A stretch of DNA of 64,000 nt from Leeuwenhoekiella sp044542075 (GTDB taxonomy: Bacteria; Bacteroidota; Bacteroidia; Flavobacteriales; Flavobacteriaceae): positions 124,001 through 188,000 of the forward strand of contig NZ_JBITTU010000007.1 of assembly GCF_044542075.1 (NCBI RefSeq), in the 5' to 3' direction. A program made the translations under genes and the position numbers. Position 1 is the first letter of the stretch, and each line of letters starts with the position of its first letter. Under the pieces are notes generated by a model. It searched no databases and was not told the DNA's origin. It was given only the letters and a program-made list of their open reading frames with translations. This document shows, piece after piece, positions 53,690 to 62,169 of the stretch.

Positions 53690-55096
53690 TTATACGTGAA
53701 GTGCACGATCTTCGGTAGCTGCAAGAGCCGCTTCCTTAACCGCTTCTGCGTAGGTAGGATGTGCATGTGACATACGTGCAATATCTTCTGCACTCGCTCT
53801 AAACTCCATTGCGGTAACACCCTCTGCAATTAAATCTGCAACACGAGCACCTACCATATGAACACCTAAAACCTCATCTGTAGTTTTATCTGCTAATATT
53901 TTTACAAAACCGTCTGTATCTCCTGAAGCTCTTGAGCGCCCTAAAGCACGCATAGGAAATTGTCCTGATTTGTATTCAATGCCTGCTTCTTTAAGTTGCT
54001 CTTCGGTTTTGCCTACAGATGCTACTTCTGGCCAGGTATATACAACACCTGGAATTAAATTGTAATCAATATGTGGTTTTTGACCTGCAATAGTTTCTGC
54101 AACAAAAACACCTTCTTCTTCCGCCTTGTGCGCTAGCATAGCTCCCTTAACCACATCACCTATTGCGTAAATATTCGCAACTTCGGTTTGTAAATGATCA
54201 TTTACGGCAACACGACCGCGATCATCTGTTTTTAGATTAGCAGCTTCTAGATTAAGACCATCTGTATATGCTATACGCCCTACAGAAACTAATACGTAGT
54301 CTCCTTTAAACTCTACCTCGTTATCTTTTTTATCTGTTGCTGTAACCACAACCTCATCGCCATTGCGAGTTACGCCATTTACTTTATGAGAAACAAAGAA
54401 TTTAATTCCCTGCTTCTTCATCACTTTTGTCAATTCTTTACTTTGGGCAGAATCCATCGTTGGGATGATACGATCCATATACTCCACAACGCTTACTTCA
54501 GAACCTAAACGGTTGTAAACCTGACCAAGTTCTAAACCTATGACTCCACCACCTATCACAATCATGTGTTTTGGTATTTCGGTGAGTTTTAAAGCTTCGG
54601 TAGAAGTAATTATGCGTTCTTTATCAATATCTATAAATGGTAGGCTGCCGGGTTTACTACCTGTTGCAATAATTATATTTTTTGCTTCAATAACCACATC
54701 ATCACCATCTACTACTGCAATGTGAACGTGTGTTTTATCTTTAAAGCTACCTACACCCTGGTAAGTGTCGATATTATTTTTACTCATTAAAAATTCAATC
54801 CCTTTAGTTGTTTGCTCAACAACAGATGCTTTACGGGACATCATTTTCTCCAGATTAATTTTTACCTCACCCGGTATTTCAATACCGTGCTCTTCAAAAT
54901 GCTTGATGGCATCCTCGTAATGATGTGAAGAATCTAATAAGGCTTTAGATGGAATACAACCTACATTAAGGCATGTACCGCCTAAAGTTGAATATTTCTC
55001 TATAATAGCTGTTTTAAGACCCAATTGGGCGCAGCGAATAGCAGCCACATAACCTCCGGGACCGGAACCAATGACCGCAACGTCGTATGTACTCAT
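53690..55096 (-). CDS. lpdA: Dihydrolipoyl dehydrogenase (E3), second copy
   Basis: 468 residues. FAD motif GSGPGGYVAAIR, redox disulfide GGTCLNVGC, NAD motif GGGVIGLELG and active-site loop HPTYAEAVKEA are present. It differs from the copy at 8826-10202 in the disulfide region (LNVGCIPSKALLDSS versus LNWGCIPTKALLKSA) and length, so it is an old paralog rather than a duplicate; each may serve a different 2-oxo acid dehydrogenase or glycine cleavage. No other complex subunits are near either copy. Confidence 0.95.
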   Translation of the reverse strand: MSTYDVAVIGSGPGGYVAAIRCAQLGLKTAIIEKYSTLGGTCLNVGCIPSKALLDSSHHYEDAIKHFEEHGIEIPGEVKINLEKMMSRKASVVEQTTKGIEFLMSKNNIDTYQGVGSFKDKTHVHIAVVDGDDVVIEAKNIIIATGSKPGSLPFIDIDKERIITSTEALKLTEIPKHMIVIGGGVIGLELGQVYNRLGSEVSVVEYMDRIIPTMDSAQSKELTKVMKKQGIKFFVSHKVNGVTRNGDEVVVTATDKKDNEVEFKGDYVLVSVGRIAYTDGLNLEAANLKTDDRGRVAVNDHLQTEVANIYAIGDVVKGAMLAHKAEEEGVFVAETIAGQKPHIDYNLIPGVVYTWPEVASVGKTEEQLKEAGIEYKSGQFPMRALGRSRASGDTDGFVKILADKTTDEVLGVHMVGARVADLIAEGVTAMEFRASAEDIARMSHAHPTYAEAVKEAALAATEDRALHV

Positions 55097-55165
55097 AATT
55101 TTGCTTTCTTTTTAAGAGGGCATAAAGGTACGATGTAGAAATACGTTAGACAATTAAAGAATTAA

Positions 55166-57100
55166 TCAATTATCACCTAATCTTCTTATAGATAGATTAC
55201 AAGTATTAGCAGGAAATGATGTATTACCAGCTCCTACAGTATATCTAAGACGAACTCTATCATTTGCATTTAAGTTTACTAAGAACGTTTTTGAAGTAGT
55301 TACTCGCTGACCAGTTGCAGAATGCATAGTTTGATTAGAGCTTTGATTTATTTTAGTATATGTATTGTTGTTAGGCGCTTTTTCTACATAAAAATCAAAA
55401 GTTCGTACGGTTGCATCATTAGCTAACATGCTGATTGCGTATGAAATCTCATAATTACCCGCTATCGTTGTTTGTAAATAATATTCAGTAGTACTATGCA
55501 GAACATTTTTAAGAACAGAACTCGCATTAAGACTTCGTGTATAATCACCAGTTACATTTAAACCTCCATCATTATTCCCAAACATTTCACCGTATGCTTC
55601 AGTATACTGGTTTGCAGGCGCCTGCCAGGTCGCACTTCCATTAGCATCAGAAGTTAAAACCTTTCCTGCTCCCTGAGTACCATCTGTGATTCTTAACGTT
55701 CCACCACTTACATGCAATTTATCCTGTGGGGCGCTTGTACCTATACCTACATTAGCATTACTACCTAAAATAACTGTATTAGGTTGATTTGCATTTACAC
55801 CGGTACCTACAGCAGTAGCATTAATAGCTGTTGCACTAGAACTTGAACCCAAAGCAGAAGAATTATCTGCTGTAGCATTTGAATTATTACCTATAGCCAC
55901 AGCATCGTTAGCTGCTGTTGCGGCATTTTGACCAACAGAAACAGATCGTGTTCCTGAAGATGAATTATTACCAATTGCTACAGATCTTGGACCGGTCGCA
56001 TTTTTGCCGGCATCATTTCCTATACTCACACCAAAGCTTCCCACCCGGGTAGCACTACCTATAACTACTGAATATTGAGCAGATGCATTAGCTCCATTAC
56101 CCATAGCTATTGCACTCTCATCGGCAGATCGAGCAGAATTACCTATTGCTATGCCATTAGGTTGTTGTGAAATACTATTTGCTCCGATCGCAATTGTATT
56201 TAATTGACTCGCTCGCGAAGTAAAACCTATGGCTATGGTATTATCATAATCTTTAGCATATGATGCGGTACCTATTGCAACTCCATTTACAGAATTTGAA
56301 TTAGCCCCGGTTCCCACAACTATATTATCTTTAGCTGTCGCTAGTGCATTTTTTCCGATAGCTATTGTAGCATCTGCATCTTTAGCCCTGGCGTTAAAAC
56401 CTATTGCTATATCATGATCTTTTAGTGCATTTGCAGTATTACCTATTGCTATTCCATTTATTCCTCCTGAAGCTAATGAAGTTGTACCTATTGCTATTGC
56501 ATTATCATAATCTTTAGCTCTAGCGCCATTTCCTAGAGCAATAGCGTTAAGGCCTTGTGCAGTCGCCGAAAAACCTATTGCGGTACCATTACCAGTTAAC
56601 GCCTTTGCATTAGAACCTATTGCTGTAGCATTAGCTACGGTCGCACTAGAACTAAGTCCTAAACTCAAACTTCCGGAAGGATCTATTTTTCCGGACTCTG
56701 TTGAATTAACTTTGAATATTAAGGGTTGAGAATTTGTACTTCCTAAAAAATTTGTTGCAGTAACAGTATTTCCTGCAAGAGACCAATTAGTTCCTGCAGT
56801 TGAAGCCGCTTTCATTGCCGTCCAGGTGCTACCATCCCAAAAATAATAACCCACACCATTACCACTTGGTAATAATGCATTAGTGTTGTAAATCATTAAT
56901 CCGTTTGCATTGGTATTAATACCATCTATACTGGCATTAGTAGTCGATGTTAAGTTAATTCGGGGTGCCAAAAAGCCTTTATTTGATGCACTAAGATCTA
57001 AAATTGAAGATTGATCTGGTGTAGTGGTACCTATACCTACCTGAGCGAATACAGGTAGTAAGTTGAGTACGAAAAAAGTAGAGAGTAATAATTTTTTCAA
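55166..57100 (-). CDS. Secreted YadA-head-like repeat protein with jelly-roll-like C-terminus, copy 1
   Basis: 644 residues. Signal peptide MKKLLLSTFFVLNLLPVFAQ, then VGIGTTTP typical of Bacteroidota surface proteins. Residues about 158-450 are some 21 degenerate 14-residue repeats of the form 'xxAIGxxAxAxxxN', as in YadA heads, followed by VGIGTSAP and GKVLTSDANGSATWQ. The last 140 residues look like a BclA/C1q-type beta sandwich (FLVNLNANDRVRLRYTVGAG), which would form trimers. No YadA membrane anchor is present. Likely a trimeric stalk on the cell surface or in the medium; role unknown. Confidence 0.8.
   Translation of the reverse strand: MKKLLLSTFFVLNLLPVFAQVGIGTTTPDQSSILDLSASNKGFLAPRINLTSTTNASIDGINTNANGLMIYNTNALLPSGNGVGYYFWDGSTWTAMKAASTAGTNWSLAGNTVTATNFLGSTNSQPLIFKVNSTESGKIDPSGSLSLGLSSSATVANATAIGSNAKALTGNGTAIGFSATAQGLNAIALGNGARAKDYDNAIAIGTTSLASGGINGIAIGNTANALKDHDIAIGFNARAKDADATIAIGKNALATAKDNIVVGTGANSNSVNGVAIGTASYAKDYDNTIAIGFTSRASQLNTIAIGANSISQQPNGIAIGNSARSADESAIAMGNGANASAQYSVVIGSATRVGSFGVSIGNDAGKNATGPRSVAIGNNSSSGTRSVSVGQNAATAANDAVAIGNNSNATADNSSALGSSSSATAINATAVGTGVNANQPNTVILGSNANVGIGTSAPQDKLHVSGGTLRITDGTQGAGKVLTSDANGSATWQAPANQYTEAYGEMFGNNDGGLNVTGDYTRSLNASSVLKNVLHSTTEYYLQTTIAGNYEISYAISMLANDATVRTFDFYVEKAPNNNTYTKINQSSNQTMHSATGQRVTTSKTFLVNLNANDRVRLRYTVGAGNTSFPANTCNLSIRRLGDN
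55751..56629 (-). repeat. YadA-head-like 14-residue repeats in copy 1
   Basis: About 21 repeats coding for AIG/ALG-type left-handed beta-roll turns, such as NAIAIGTTSLASG and DIAIGFNARAKDA. Unit length 42 bp with much sequence drift. Confidence 0.85.
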
Positions 57101-57179
57101 GCCTAAATAATTATGTTGATTCGTAATCCTACTTGATTAATAAGACCTTGATTCTGAAGAATAAATAGTCAGATTAAAC

Positions 57180-57187
57180 TTGTACAA
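57180..57187. promoter_or_regulatory. Conserved TTGTACAA palindrome upstream of copy 1
   Basis: Perfect 8-bp palindrome 80 bp before the ATG, within the 20-base block AAACTTGTACAAATAAAC. The same block and a second one (TAAGACCTTGAT at 57141-57152) occur at the same distance before the next paralog. A shared operator or promoter is likely. Confidence 0.5.
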
Positions 57188-57295
57188 ATAAACATAATTT
57201 CAAATTCTTAGAAAAAGAATATTCTTTCTTAGATCACCTGTGTCAAAAAAATTGAAGATAGTTTTGATGTGTTATAACTGATAATTTAATTATGC

Positions 57296-57332
57296 CGCAA
57301 AAAAAAGCCTCAGAAAATCCGAGACTTTTAAT
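57296..57332 (-). terminator. Terminator after the second repeat protein
   Basis: Read on the minus strand, AAAAGTCTCGG (57329-57319) and CTGAGGCTTTT (57313-57303) pair with wobbles only and are followed by TTTT. Confidence 0.75.
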
Positions 57333-57381
57333 TTTAAAGAAAAGTTTTATTAAAAAACTAAAAATAAAAAATTTTAGCTCC

Positions 57382-60183
57382 TTAAAAATCTATTACTGAA
57401 AACGAAAATTCGATATCAATATCTGCTTTTTGAGTAGTTCCATTATCACTATCTCCAATATTAATCTTAAATCCTGTTGCTTGACGATCGTAGTATGCAA
57501 TACCAGGATCATCATAAGGACATTCTGCAGAATCCATACAATCTATTGTAGTTAAATTAACCACATAATTTACAGAAGAGCGTGGTGAAGCGAAAGTGAC
57601 CTGATAGTCACCCAAATTAATTCTGGAAACAGTAGCACCAGTAATTTTTAGAGCAGTTCCGTCTGGATTAACTAAACCTGCAGCTACAACTTGTGGTATA
57701 GCTTGCCAACTGGCATTACCATTTGCATCTGAAGTAAGAACTTTGCCGTTATCATCACCCGGAGTTGCATCTACGTACCGTAAAGTACCATTAACTTGTA
57801 ATTTGGCTGTGGGTGTATTTGTACCTATACCTACATTAAAGGGTATCGTACTTGAAGAATTTCCTAAAATAATAGTATTTGCCTGACCTGCTGTAGCTCC
57901 ATTTCCTATAGCAGTTGCGTTTTCTGCAGAAGCTACAGTATTAGGTCCTAGTGCCAGTGCAGAATTTGCAGTTGCCTGTGCCTGTTTGCCCAAAGCAACC
58001 GCTGAACCGTTGCTGGCACGGCTCTGTGTACCTAAAGCCAGCGCATCACCTCCTGTACTTTCGGCATTTTGACCGATGGCAACTGACCCGGTTTGGTTGG
58101 TGTAGGTATCAAAACCCAGCGCGATGGAATTTTGCCCTTGAGCATCTGATTGTCTTCCAAGTGCTGTAGCATTGAGTTGATTGGTATAGCTATCAGGACC
58201 AAGAGCCAACGAATAGTCACCCTGTGCATCGGCAGAATAACCAATTGCCAGGCCAAAAGCCCTATTACTGTATGCATTATCTCCTATAGCCAAAGCATTA
58301 GTGGCTACTGCTTCAGACGAATAGCCTATCGCAATGGTATTAAGTGCGTTACCAACGGAACGATCCCCTATTGCCACTGAGGAAATACCCGTGGCTTGTG
58401 TTTCATATCCTACAGCTGTAGCATTATCTGCCGTAGCATCCGAATTATATCCTAAAGAGGTAGTATTAATTGCAGAGGCATTAGCCTGATTTCCCAAAGC
58501 AGTACTGTTAGACTGGCTAGCTGTAGTATTAGGTCCTATTGCCAGTGCTGAATTTGCAGTTGCCTGTGCCTGTTTGCCCAAAGATGTCGCGTTTGAACCC
58601 TGAGCTCGAGAATCTCTTCCTATTGCAGTACTACTTGGGCCCATTGCTGCAGCACCTTTCCCGTAGGCTGAAGCCTCCGCTGCCTGCGCACTTGATCCAG
58701 ATCCCGCTGTTATTGATTTACTGCCTGAAGCTGATGTATTATGACCTAATGCTGTAGCGTCTGCTGCAGTAGCTTTTGCCTGAAAACCTAATGCAGTAGC
58801 ATTAGCTGCTGTGCTTGAAGTCTCACCTCCTAATTGCAAAGAGTTATCTACTTTAAAACTACCTACCGGTATATTATTTACTCTAAAATTAAGTGGTTGG
58901 GCATTTGTCGTACCTAAAAAGTCTGTTGCTGCAACTGCATTTCCTTGCAATGACCAGTTTGCAGCATTTGCACCAGGAACTTGCCAGGTGGCTAGACCGG
59001 TTGCATCTGAAGTAAGTATCCTGCCTGCTGCCTGAGTACCGTCTGCAATTTTTATCGACCCTAAAATATCTAATCTTGCTAAAGGATCAGCCACACCAAT
59101 ACCTACGCGACCTATATTATTAATTGTCATTGCAGGAATCGCCAAAGTTTGATTTACTGCACCAGCTGCTGTTGTATTAAAAATGATTTTAGTAGGCAGA
59201 TTTCCGGCTGCAGGCGTACCATCCATTAACATTCGTATACCACCAACTTCTCGAATAGCAGTACCATCGTGAGTTTTAAAAACTAAAGAACCTATTTCCT
59301 GATTAGTACTTAATAAATTAGGGGTATCTAATGTTCCGCCTGTATTGTAAAATATAACATTGGGAGGATTTGTACTTGCGCTCGTGAACTGCAAATCATT
59401 ATCTCCTGCCCGTTTTAATTCAACGTGCTCTATAGGATCATTTGTACCTATACCTACAAAACCATTAGCCCGAATAACCATTCTGTCAACAGTAGACGTA
59501 TCACCAACCGGAGTAGTAGCAAATTTTATTTTACCAGAACTTGATCCAGAACTGCTGGCTCCTTCAGCTTGAAAGTATATTTCTGCACTAGGTTTAAAAG
59601 CATAGGTTGATGCGTTTGTAAGCGCCTGCCCTCTCAAACCACCTATGCGGGTATCATTTTGCAACAATCCCGGAGCAGCTATTGTACCTCTAGACCTAAA
59701 AATGTCTAAATCTAAATCATCGTCCAGTTTATCTATAAATCTTATAAACAAAACATCTCTAGAATTTTCTGTTGTGATATGTAAAGCACCTAAAGGATTA
59801 TTTGTACCTATACCTACCTGACCCATCGTATAAATATTGTCTGTATTTAATGTTGCAGGTTGTGTTGTTTTAGCTTTAAACCAGGGCTCTATCGTGCTGT
59901 TTAAAGGGAGCCAACTGCTAAGCCCTGAATCCCAGTAGTGAAAACCTTTAGTGTAAGGTGATACAGATGCTGTTAAGTAAATTAGTTGTCCATCTGTTGA
60001 TCCATTAGTAGCGAGATTATTAACACGAGGAACTAAAACACCATCTGAAGCAGTTACTGCGCCTAGATGATTTACTGCTCTAATATCTAAAGAGGCTTCG
60101 GGAGTTGTTGTACCTATTCCTACCTGAGCGAATACCGGCAGTAAGTTGAATACGAAAAAAGTAGAGAGTAATATTTTTTTCAT
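57382..60183 (-). CDS. Secreted YadA-head-like repeat protein, copy 2 (long)
   Basis: 933 residues. Signal peptide and VGIGTTTP nearly identical to copy 1. Residues 25-260 resemble the 60531-61871 protein (SLDIRAVNHLG, DGVLVPRVN, GALHITTENSRDVL). After a second GRILTSDATGLATWQ block, residues about 462-777 carry some 22 YadA-head repeats, then VGIGTNTP, GKVLTSDANGNASWQ and a 100-residue beta-rich C-terminal domain with an acidic CMDSAECPYDD loop. No anchor helix. Exported, probably surface; function unknown. Same upstream element as copy 1. Confidence 0.8.
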   Translation of the reverse strand: MKKILLSTFFVFNLLPVFAQVGIGTTTPEASLDIRAVNHLGAVTASDGVLVPRVNNLATNGSTDGQLIYLTASVSPYTKGFHYWDSGLSSWLPLNSTIEPWFKAKTTQPATLNTDNIYTMGQVGIGTNNPLGALHITTENSRDVLFIRFIDKLDDDLDLDIFRSRGTIAAPGLLQNDTRIGGLRGQALTNASTYAFKPSAEIYFQAEGASSSGSSSGKIKFATTPVGDTSTVDRMVIRANGFVGIGTNDPIEHVELKRAGDNDLQFTSASTNPPNVIFYNTGGTLDTPNLLSTNQEIGSLVFKTHDGTAIREVGGIRMLMDGTPAAGNLPTKIIFNTTAAGAVNQTLAIPAMTINNIGRVGIGVADPLARLDILGSIKIADGTQAAGRILTSDATGLATWQVPGANAANWSLQGNAVAATDFLGTTNAQPLNFRVNNIPVGSFKVDNSLQLGGETSSTAANATALGFQAKATAADATALGHNTSASGSKSITAGSGSSAQAAEASAYGKGAAAMGPSSTAIGRDSRAQGSNATSLGKQAQATANSALAIGPNTTASQSNSTALGNQANASAINTTSLGYNSDATADNATAVGYETQATGISSVAIGDRSVGNALNTIAIGYSSEAVATNALAIGDNAYSNRAFGLAIGYSADAQGDYSLALGPDSYTNQLNATALGRQSDAQGQNSIALGFDTYTNQTGSVAIGQNAESTGGDALALGTQSRASNGSAVALGKQAQATANSALALGPNTVASAENATAIGNGATAGQANTIILGNSSSTIPFNVGIGTNTPTAKLQVNGTLRYVDATPGDDNGKVLTSDANGNASWQAIPQVVAAGLVNPDGTALKITGATVSRINLGDYQVTFASPRSSVNYVVNLTTIDCMDSAECPYDDPGIAYYDRQATGFKINIGDSDNGTTQKADIDIEFSFSVIDF
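57853..58800 (-). repeat. YadA-head-like repeats in copy 2, with a near-identical internal 58-base duplication
   Basis: About 22 repeats of 42 bp. Within them, 57938-57995 and 58526-58583 are 58-base direct copies with only two differences by eye, coding for KQAQATANSALA(I/L)GPNT. Recent unequal recombination is likely. Confidence 0.85.
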
Positions 60184-60258
60184 GCACTAATTATTAAGTT
60201 AGTTTGTGGATATGTAAGTTTATAAGACCTTGATACAAAGGGGGTAGTCATTTTAAAC

Positions 60259-60266
60259 TTGTACAA
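60259..60266. promoter_or_regulatory. Conserved TTGTACAA palindrome upstream of copy 2
   Basis: Same palindrome, flanks (AAACTTGTACAAATAAAC) and distance (76 bp before the ATG) as before copy 1, but absent before the 60531-61871 gene. Confidence 0.5.
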
Positions 60267-60406
60267 ATAAACGTATTTTATACTTATAAACGAAATAACA
60301 CCTCCTTTTATCTATATATACGTATATATTTTAATTAAGGTTTGTAAGAAATAATAGTAAAAGCTGAAAAAGAACGGTTATATGTAATATACGGTCGTTT
60401 AAATGC

Positions 60407-60441
60407 AAAAAAATCCTCAGAAAATCTGAGGATTTTTTTTT
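60407..60441 (-). terminator. Terminator after the third VGIGTTMP protein
   Basis: AAATCCTCAGA and TCTGAGGATTT are perfect arms around AAA, extended by long A and T runs. Confidence 0.88.
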
Positions 60442-60530
60442 GAAAAATTATGGTTACATAATATTTATTAAAAATGGAGTCTGACTTAATTTAAACTCAT
60501 AGTAGGTCTACAACCAAACTCACATAAATT

Positions 60531-61871
60531 TTATTTAACAAATACTTGCTTCGTAAGTGTTGCTCTTCCCCAATTGAAATTGGGATCTGTGGTGGACCAC
60601 ATATTAAAACGGTAATTACGTGATCCACTGCCAGTCTGCTCAATATAACCATTTAGCGTATATGTGATAGTTCTTTCGACTGGAGAAGGAGTGATAGTTT
60701 CTGTATATGTGTTTGAAACAGAAACCATATTTACAGTACTTGTATTATTTAAAACAGAGAACTTGCGAGATCCCTGAGGAGCTTCTACACTATTTCTTAA
60801 AAATCTTATCCCATAATATCCCTGTGCAGTAGTTCCATTAGGAATTCCCATAGGAACGGAATAATTTATTACTACTAATGCTTCTGCATTAGCTGGTATT
60901 ATTACTGTAGTAGAGAGTCCCAAATCAATATTATTAATAGTATTTACTCCAGAAACAGTATAATCCACATTAGTGGTAGCAACTACAGAATTAATATCTG
61001 AAATCAAAAAAGTATCAAATTTTTGTATATTACCATTAGCATCAGTAGTTAGCACATCGGTAGAATTCGTGGTAACTGGAATGTTTCTTATTCTCAATTC
61101 ACCATTAATATCAAGATTTTTGGTAGGGTCACTCGTCCCAATACCTACTCTACCATCAGACTTTATTGTCATTCGCTCTATTGTTGAAAGTGCTCCAACA
61201 GGCGTGGTTGCAAAATTAATTTCAGCAGCACTTGAGGTGGGACTACTCGCTCCTTCTGTCTGAAACCAAATCTCTGCACTCGGATTAAAAAGTGTACTTG
61301 AACCTGTAAAAGATTGTCCCCTTACCCCCCCAAGACGGGTATTGTCTCGAAGCAATGTTGGAGCAGATGCAGTCCCTCTAGCTCTTAGTAGATCTATATC
61401 TAAATCGTCACCTGGTGAGTCTATAAATCTAAATAATAGAACATCTCTAGAATTCTGAGTTGTTATATGCAATGCTCCTAGCGGATTATCTGTACCTATC
61501 CCCACCTGTCCCATAGTATATAAATTATCAGAGTTAGATGTAGCAGGATTGGTTGTACCTGCTTCATTCCAGGGTTCTACATTACTATTTATAGGCGTCC
61601 ATTTGTTAGCAGTGGAATCCCAATAATGAAATCCTTTAGAAAATGTAGAAACATCTGCAATTAAATAAACTAATTGCCCATCTGTTGAACCAGCTGTTGA
61701 CAAAGCATTTACGCGAGGAACTAAAACACCATCAGATTCACTAACACCACCTAAATGATTTGCACCTCGTATATCTAACGAAGATTGCGGCATTGTAGTC
61801 CCTATTCCTACTTGAGAAAAAGAGATTGAAATATTACCTAATAAAAATACAAATAGTAGTATTTGCTTCAT
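60531..61871 (-). CDS. Secreted protein related to copy 2 but without repeats
   Basis: 446 residues with signal peptide ending FSQ and VGIGTTMPQSSLDIRGANHLGG. Residues 20-260 run parallel to copy 2 (TDGQLVYL, KGFHYWDS, LYTMGQVGIGTDNPLGALHITTQNSRDVL, TPVGALSTIERMTIKSDG). The repeat tract is missing; instead a VLTTDANGNIQKFD block leads to a 160-residue C-terminal beta-rich domain. It lacks the TTGTACAA element in its upstream region. Probably exported; shows that the family swaps modules. Function unknown. Confidence 0.75.
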   Translation of the reverse strand: MKQILLFVFLLGNISISFSQVGIGTTMPQSSLDIRGANHLGGVSESDGVLVPRVNALSTAGSTDGQLVYLIADVSTFSKGFHYWDSTANKWTPINSNVEPWNEAGTTNPATSNSDNLYTMGQVGIGTDNPLGALHITTQNSRDVLLFRFIDSPGDDLDIDLLRARGTASAPTLLRDNTRLGGVRGQSFTGSSTLFNPSAEIWFQTEGASSPTSSAAEINFATTPVGALSTIERMTIKSDGRVGIGTSDPTKNLDINGELRIRNIPVTTNSTDVLTTDANGNIQKFDTFLISDINSVVATTNVDYTVSGVNTINNIDLGLSTTVIIPANAEALVVINYSVPMGIPNGTTAQGYYGIRFLRNSVEAPQGSRKFSVLNNTSTVNMVSVSNTYTETITPSPVERTITYTLNGYIEQTGSGSRNYRFNMWSTTDPNFNWGRATLTKQVFVK

Positions 61872-62100
61872 ATAATGTCAATTAAAGTTGGGGATACTAA
61901 TTTTAAATTATTAAAAATTTAAAATGCGAAAATAACACTTTATCTAGAATAAATGCATTTTATCCCTTAAAAATTACACTTTAACTTTCTATCAGCTATT
62001 ATATTATATATTTTAAACACTGTTTTTCATTCAACCTAATAAATCATCACATAAACGTTATTAAGCAAGAATCGTAGCAATTATCATTACTCAGCTCAAT

Positions 62101-62123
62101 TGGGATTCAGAAGCTGTATCCCA
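62101..62123. promoter_or_regulatory. Inverted repeat upstream of nhaC
   Basis: TGGGAT (62101-62106) and ATCCCA (62118-62123), perfect 6-base arms with an 11-base spacer, about 46 bp before the nhaC ATG. Possible operator; nothing else is seen in the 298-bp gap 61872-62169. Confidence 0.3.
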
Positions 62124-62169
62124 TTTTAAAGTTAGAATGATTATAATTGTAAACATTTTATAATACATC

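Larger units (their letters stand above)
60184..60530. other. Intergenic region upstream of repeat protein copy 2
   Basis: No gene in 347 bases. It contains the shared TAAGACCTTGAT (60223-60234) and TTGTACAA (60259-60266) blocks, a 16-base AT palindrome ATATATACGTATATAT (60314-60329) and a terminator (60407-60441). Confidence 0.7.

Noticed and set aside
57951..58757. Several open frames on both strands inside the YadA-head repeats
   Set aside because: They arise because the 42-bp repeat unit is a multiple of three and lacks stops in other frames. No signal peptide, promoter or known domain.
55166..61871. YadA-like genes as true trimeric autotransporters
   Set aside because: None of the three has the C-terminal four-strand membrane anchor, and each starts with a normal signal peptide followed by the Bacteroidota VGIGTTTP segment.
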